Below, piece by piece: positions 61,548 through 64,000 of a DNA stretch of 64,000 nt. Under the pieces are notes generated by a model that was given only the letters and a program-made list of their open reading frames with translations, was not told the origin of the DNA and made no database searches. This stretch comes from Cryptomeria japonica (lineage: Eukaryota; Streptophyta; Pinopsida; Cupressales; Cupressaceae): positions 248,551,218 through 248,615,217 of the forward strand of contig NC_081406.1 in assembly GCF_030272615.1 (NCBI RefSeq). The letters run 5' to 3'. Every line of letters begins with the position of its first letter. Positions within the stretch are counted from its first letter, which is position 1. The position numbers were made by a program, and so were the translations under genes.

Positions 61548-61767
61548 TTGGTATAATATCCTAGCTTCCTTAAGGATTAATCGCTTGGAAGGAAACCCTA
61601 AAGCCATTATGGGGGATATGAGCTATAGAGAGATGGCTAGAGTGCTTGATGCAACCAAGGAAGAGCTTCAAATTGGTTAATTGTTTTTACCAGTCTGTGT
61701 TTAAAGTGGTATTGTTTTTGCTATCACTAATTCACCCCCCCTCTCAATGCTTTATAAGTTTATCAAC
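61548..61767 (+). repeat. Duplicated leader/gag start plus truncated third LTR
   Basis: 61549-61672 repeats 55201-55325 (primer site region and the start of the gag-like gene). At about 61676 it changes to the last 90 bp of an LTR (GTTTTTACCAGTCTGTG to AAGTTTATCA). The LINE resumes at 61768. Confidence 0.8.
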
Positions 61768-62136
61768 GTCCATCTTCTTTCAAAATTTACATCCACCGAG
61801 TCTATTATTAGGGGCATAAATATTAGTCAAGAGCCATGAGATACCATCCCTTAAATGATGAAACCTAATAAAGGCCAAATTGCTATCTTGCTTAATAGGT
61901 ACCCCAATAACACGACTTAGATTCTTGAAAATGGCAATGCCCCCAGAAGCACCATCTGAGCTACCTCCTAAAACTATGCCATCCTTAAAAAGATTAATCT
62001 TCTCAACTTTATCTTTAGTCATTTTAGTTTCTTGGATAAGAACAATGTCTGATTTATGCTCTCTAACTAAATTTCTAAGAACATCCTATTCATGTGGACT
62101 ATTCAATCCATGTATATTCCATGGAACAATTTTCAT
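61768..62136 (-). pseudogene. LINE ORF2 start: AP endonuclease, N-terminal part
   Basis: ORF2 starts MKIVPWNIHGLNSPH at 62136, sharing ATGA with the ORF1 stop. WNIHGLN, LIQETKM (about 62030) and WLLTNIYAPNN (about 61815) are the classic L1 endonuclease motifs; the Glu of QETK binds metal. One stop lies after SPHE and another after GGCKF. The reading is cut at 61767 by the LTR element and resumes at 54088. Confidence 0.8.
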
Positions 62137-63600
62137 TTTCTTTTTAGGGAACATACCTCATGGATGGTCATTTGAGTACCATCTACTATATTCTTGCTTG
62201 TCTCTTGATCTATGATCTGGCTTGGTGATTTTCTTCCAACTGGAGAGGACATAAAACCCATATCGGCTTTTCTCTGATTTCTTATCTTGACTGGAGTAGC
62301 CCGAGGGGTGGATTTCAGCCCCTTTTTTCCAACTTCTTTTTGTTCTACTACTTCGTTAATTTGGCTATCTTCCTCTTGGTTGTTCTGGTTGATTGTCGTC
62401 TTCTTGACATCATCAACCTTAGCCCACTTATCACTTATATTAAGCAGTGAGGTCATTGGGGACTGTTGGAAGGTAGATTTCACCATATCCACCGATTGTT
62501 GTGATTCTAACGACGAGATCCCTCCAAGGATCAAACACCTCTGGGCTTCCTTATAGTCGGATCTAGGGCCATCTCTTTTAGTGTTTTCCATAATGCAATT
62601 TGAATCCGCTTCCTCCTTGGTTTGTAACACCACCTATATTTCTCCATCTTCCAGGTTATCACTTTTTTGTTTCTCTTGATTGGTGTTTTGTCATTCTCTC
62701 TCGTCTTTGCCTGTTTGATCCTCTTTCCCTTCTTCAAGCATCTAATTTTCTGGGTTTTCTACATTAATGTTCCCATGTTGCTCAAAGGTGTTAGGGATGA
62801 TAACACTTTGGGCTTCTTCTACCATTTTCTCTTTTTCAGCAACCTCCAGTTACTTAGTAGGTTTTTTTTCTCTGCATTGCGTTGTCTTGTCTTTCTTCTC
62901 TTTTTCTTTGACATCCTGTAGAGGGTATTTTCTAGCAGTATGCCCTTCTTTTTTGCAGTGAAAACATGCAAAAGGGACACTTTCATATTCCATAGGTTGG
63001 ATCCACTTCCCCAGTCTAGATTTAATATCGATAGATAATGGCATATCCATACCTTGCATAACCCCCACACAAATCCTAGCAAAGGTGAGTCTTCTTCTAG
63101 CTACTTTGATAGGATCCATAGAGAAGAGTTTCCCAAAGGAACTAGTGATTCCTTTAAAGACACCTTCAACCCAGAACTCCGGGGGAAGGCCCGACACTCT
63201 GACGCAAACAAGAGCTCATACAAAAAAAAATTCATTTAGGTCCATCTTAGGTGACCATTTTTGTAGTGCAAGTGTTGATTTTCCAATCAACCAAGGACCA
63301 TCACAAAGCACCCTCGACATGTCTTCCTCACATGAAAAGGCCATCGACAATGCACCTTTGAACATAGAAGTGATCTCCACTTGACCTTTAAGCGCTCATT
63401 TACATTTAGTAAACGCCCTGACAACATCAATATTCGACCTTGGGCCCAAAACTTTTCCAACCAGAGTCAATGCCATAAGGTTAATGTTATGCTCAATCAC
63501 TAGGTTTGGAACTTCAATTGCAAATCTACCCTTTTCTGGTTCTGAGATATTATGAACTCATGGAAGTGAGGACTTTCCACTTGGCTTGACACCGAATAGA
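62133..63600 (-). pseudogene. LINE ORF1 (DUF4283, CCHC-like knuckle)
   Basis: Plant L1 ORF1 proteins bind the element RNA. The N-terminal part (63560-63240) matches DUF4283 (FKGALSMAFSCEED, DGPWLIGKSTL). It is followed by VSGLPPEFW (about 63195) and a zinc knuckle, CFHCKKEGHTARKYP (about 62965-62920), in which the last cysteine is replaced by tyrosine. A long basic and polar tail runs to the stop at 62133-62135, which overlaps the ORF2 start (ATGA). A few frame breaks are present between 63240 and 62640. Confidence 0.7.
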
Positions 63601-63620
63601 GAATTCCATGCAAGTGAAAT

Positions 63621-64000
63621 ATAGTTATTATGCATTGTATGCACTAATCAAACAACTACATGTATTATAGAATACATATCTAAAATTAGAGTAATAAAGC
63701 TTTGTCTGTTTACTTGTATATTGTATTTGGCCATTTTTTCAAATGTTCTTTGTATAGTGATTATTAAGCTCTTGGACAAAGGTATATTTTGATGGATCAA
63801 TGGAGTGTGTACCTATTAGACCACTGCACACAATATTTTTAAAGAGAATGAGTGACATGTTTGTTGTTGAAAATATTTGTTGCAAAGTTGCACATGAACC
63901 AAGGGGAAATAAGTCAAAGATGAGAAGTTTAGTTTAAAACCAAATAAACACAAAAATTTTAATAAAGTATCAATTAACCTTATACCTTTACCATGAAGCC
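63621..64000. other. Right edge, no feature
   Basis: AT-rich sequence beyond the recognisable start of the LINE. It could be the LINE 5' untranslated region or flank. No gene seen. Confidence 0.4.

Larger units (their letters stand above)
54089..61767 (+). mobile_element. Pol-less LTR retrotransposon, copy B, with a partial second unit
   Basis: 5' LTR (54089-55199), initiator tRNA-Met primer site, gag-like gene, second ORF region, purine tract and LTR (60418-61547) make one full unit of about 7.46 kb. Beyond it lie a second, short leader with the first part of the gag-like region (61548-61672) and the last 90 bp of a third LTR (61676-61767). No protease, integrase, reverse transcriptase or RNase H is seen in 5.2 kb of internal sequence. 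The first 105 bp of the two full LTRs differ at about one base in ten, so the insertion is old. It sits in the LINE endonuclease region. It is a fossil with multiple breaks. Confidence 0.85.
48630..63620 (-). mobile_element. L1-type LINE with an extra third ORF, split by an LTR element
   Basis: On the minus strand, in order: ORF1 (DUF4283 and zinc knuckle, about 63600-62133), ORF2 (endonuclease, reverse transcriptase, RNase H; starts 62136, interrupted at 61767/54088, ends 50816), a third ORF region (50571 to about 48770), and an AATAAA-bearing 3' end near 48650. Without the insertion it is about 7.3 kb. L1 elements copy themselves by target-primed reverse transcription. ORF2 holds several stops and frame changes, so it is inactive. 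The 5' limit is uncertain. Its endonuclease reading continues across the inserted LTR element, which dates the LINE as older. Confidence 0.8.

Noticed and set aside
61780-62633. Possible separate host gene on the minus strand
   Set aside because: The WNIHGLN, QETK and NIYAPN motifs identify it as LINE endonuclease, continuing beyond the inserted LTR element.

Overview
This window is plant nuclear DNA, most likely from a large-genome seed plant; a conifer is my best guess, but that is inference. The evidence is AT-rich sequence, two intron-bearing type-I pectin methylesterase genes with plant GT-AG introns, and dense nested transposable elements of plant type: Copia and Gypsy LTR elements primed by plant tRNAs, an L1 LINE with a DUF4283/zinc-knuckle ORF1, a hAT-like transposase relic and a MITE. 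No organelle, bacterial, tRNA or rRNA genes were seen.

Layout. 1-4518: a minus-strand LTR retrotransposon with a gag-like gene and a second ORF of unknown function but no visible pol (copy A, cut by the window edge). It sits inside a minus-strand Copia element (4519-6850). 6851-10610: an inverted copy of the sequence that lies downstream of the first esterase gene, carrying a structurally complete miniature LTR element (7221-8819, 5-bp target duplication). 11010-20150: duplication unit 1 with PME1 (13518-16171). 20165-20560: an ankyrin-repeat gene relic. 20760-21835: a Copia fragment. 21836-24620: another copy of the PME downstream block, followed by a Gypsy-type 2.8-kb LTR, primer site and leader (24621-about 29300). 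30120-32772: a degenerate hAT-type transposase gene on the minus strand. 33630-45410: duplication unit 2 with PME2 (36507-39380), a 520-bp MITE in its promoter region, a 1.6-kb insertion downstream, and then a second copy of the 2.8-kb LTR (45411-48208). 48630-63620: a minus-strand L1 LINE with ORF1, ORF2 and, unusually, a third long ORF between the RNase H domain and the 3' end. It is split in its endonuclease region by copy B (54089-61767, plus strand) of the same pol-less LTR family as copy A.

The only genes that look intact and functional are the two esterases. They encode secreted pro-PMEs (signal anchor, PMEI-like pro-region, dibasic processing site, catalytic domain with all catalytic residues) that de-esterify cell-wall pectin. 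They arose by a multi-kilobase duplication that took flanking repeats with it, and their promoters have since diverged: a triplicated module in PME1, a MITE in PME2. Everything else is transposon-derived or decayed. The most unusual items are the LINE with an extra ORF, the two-ORF pol-less LTR family, and the MITE whose empty site is preserved in the paralogue. Percent similarities in this annotation are eyeballed, not computed.
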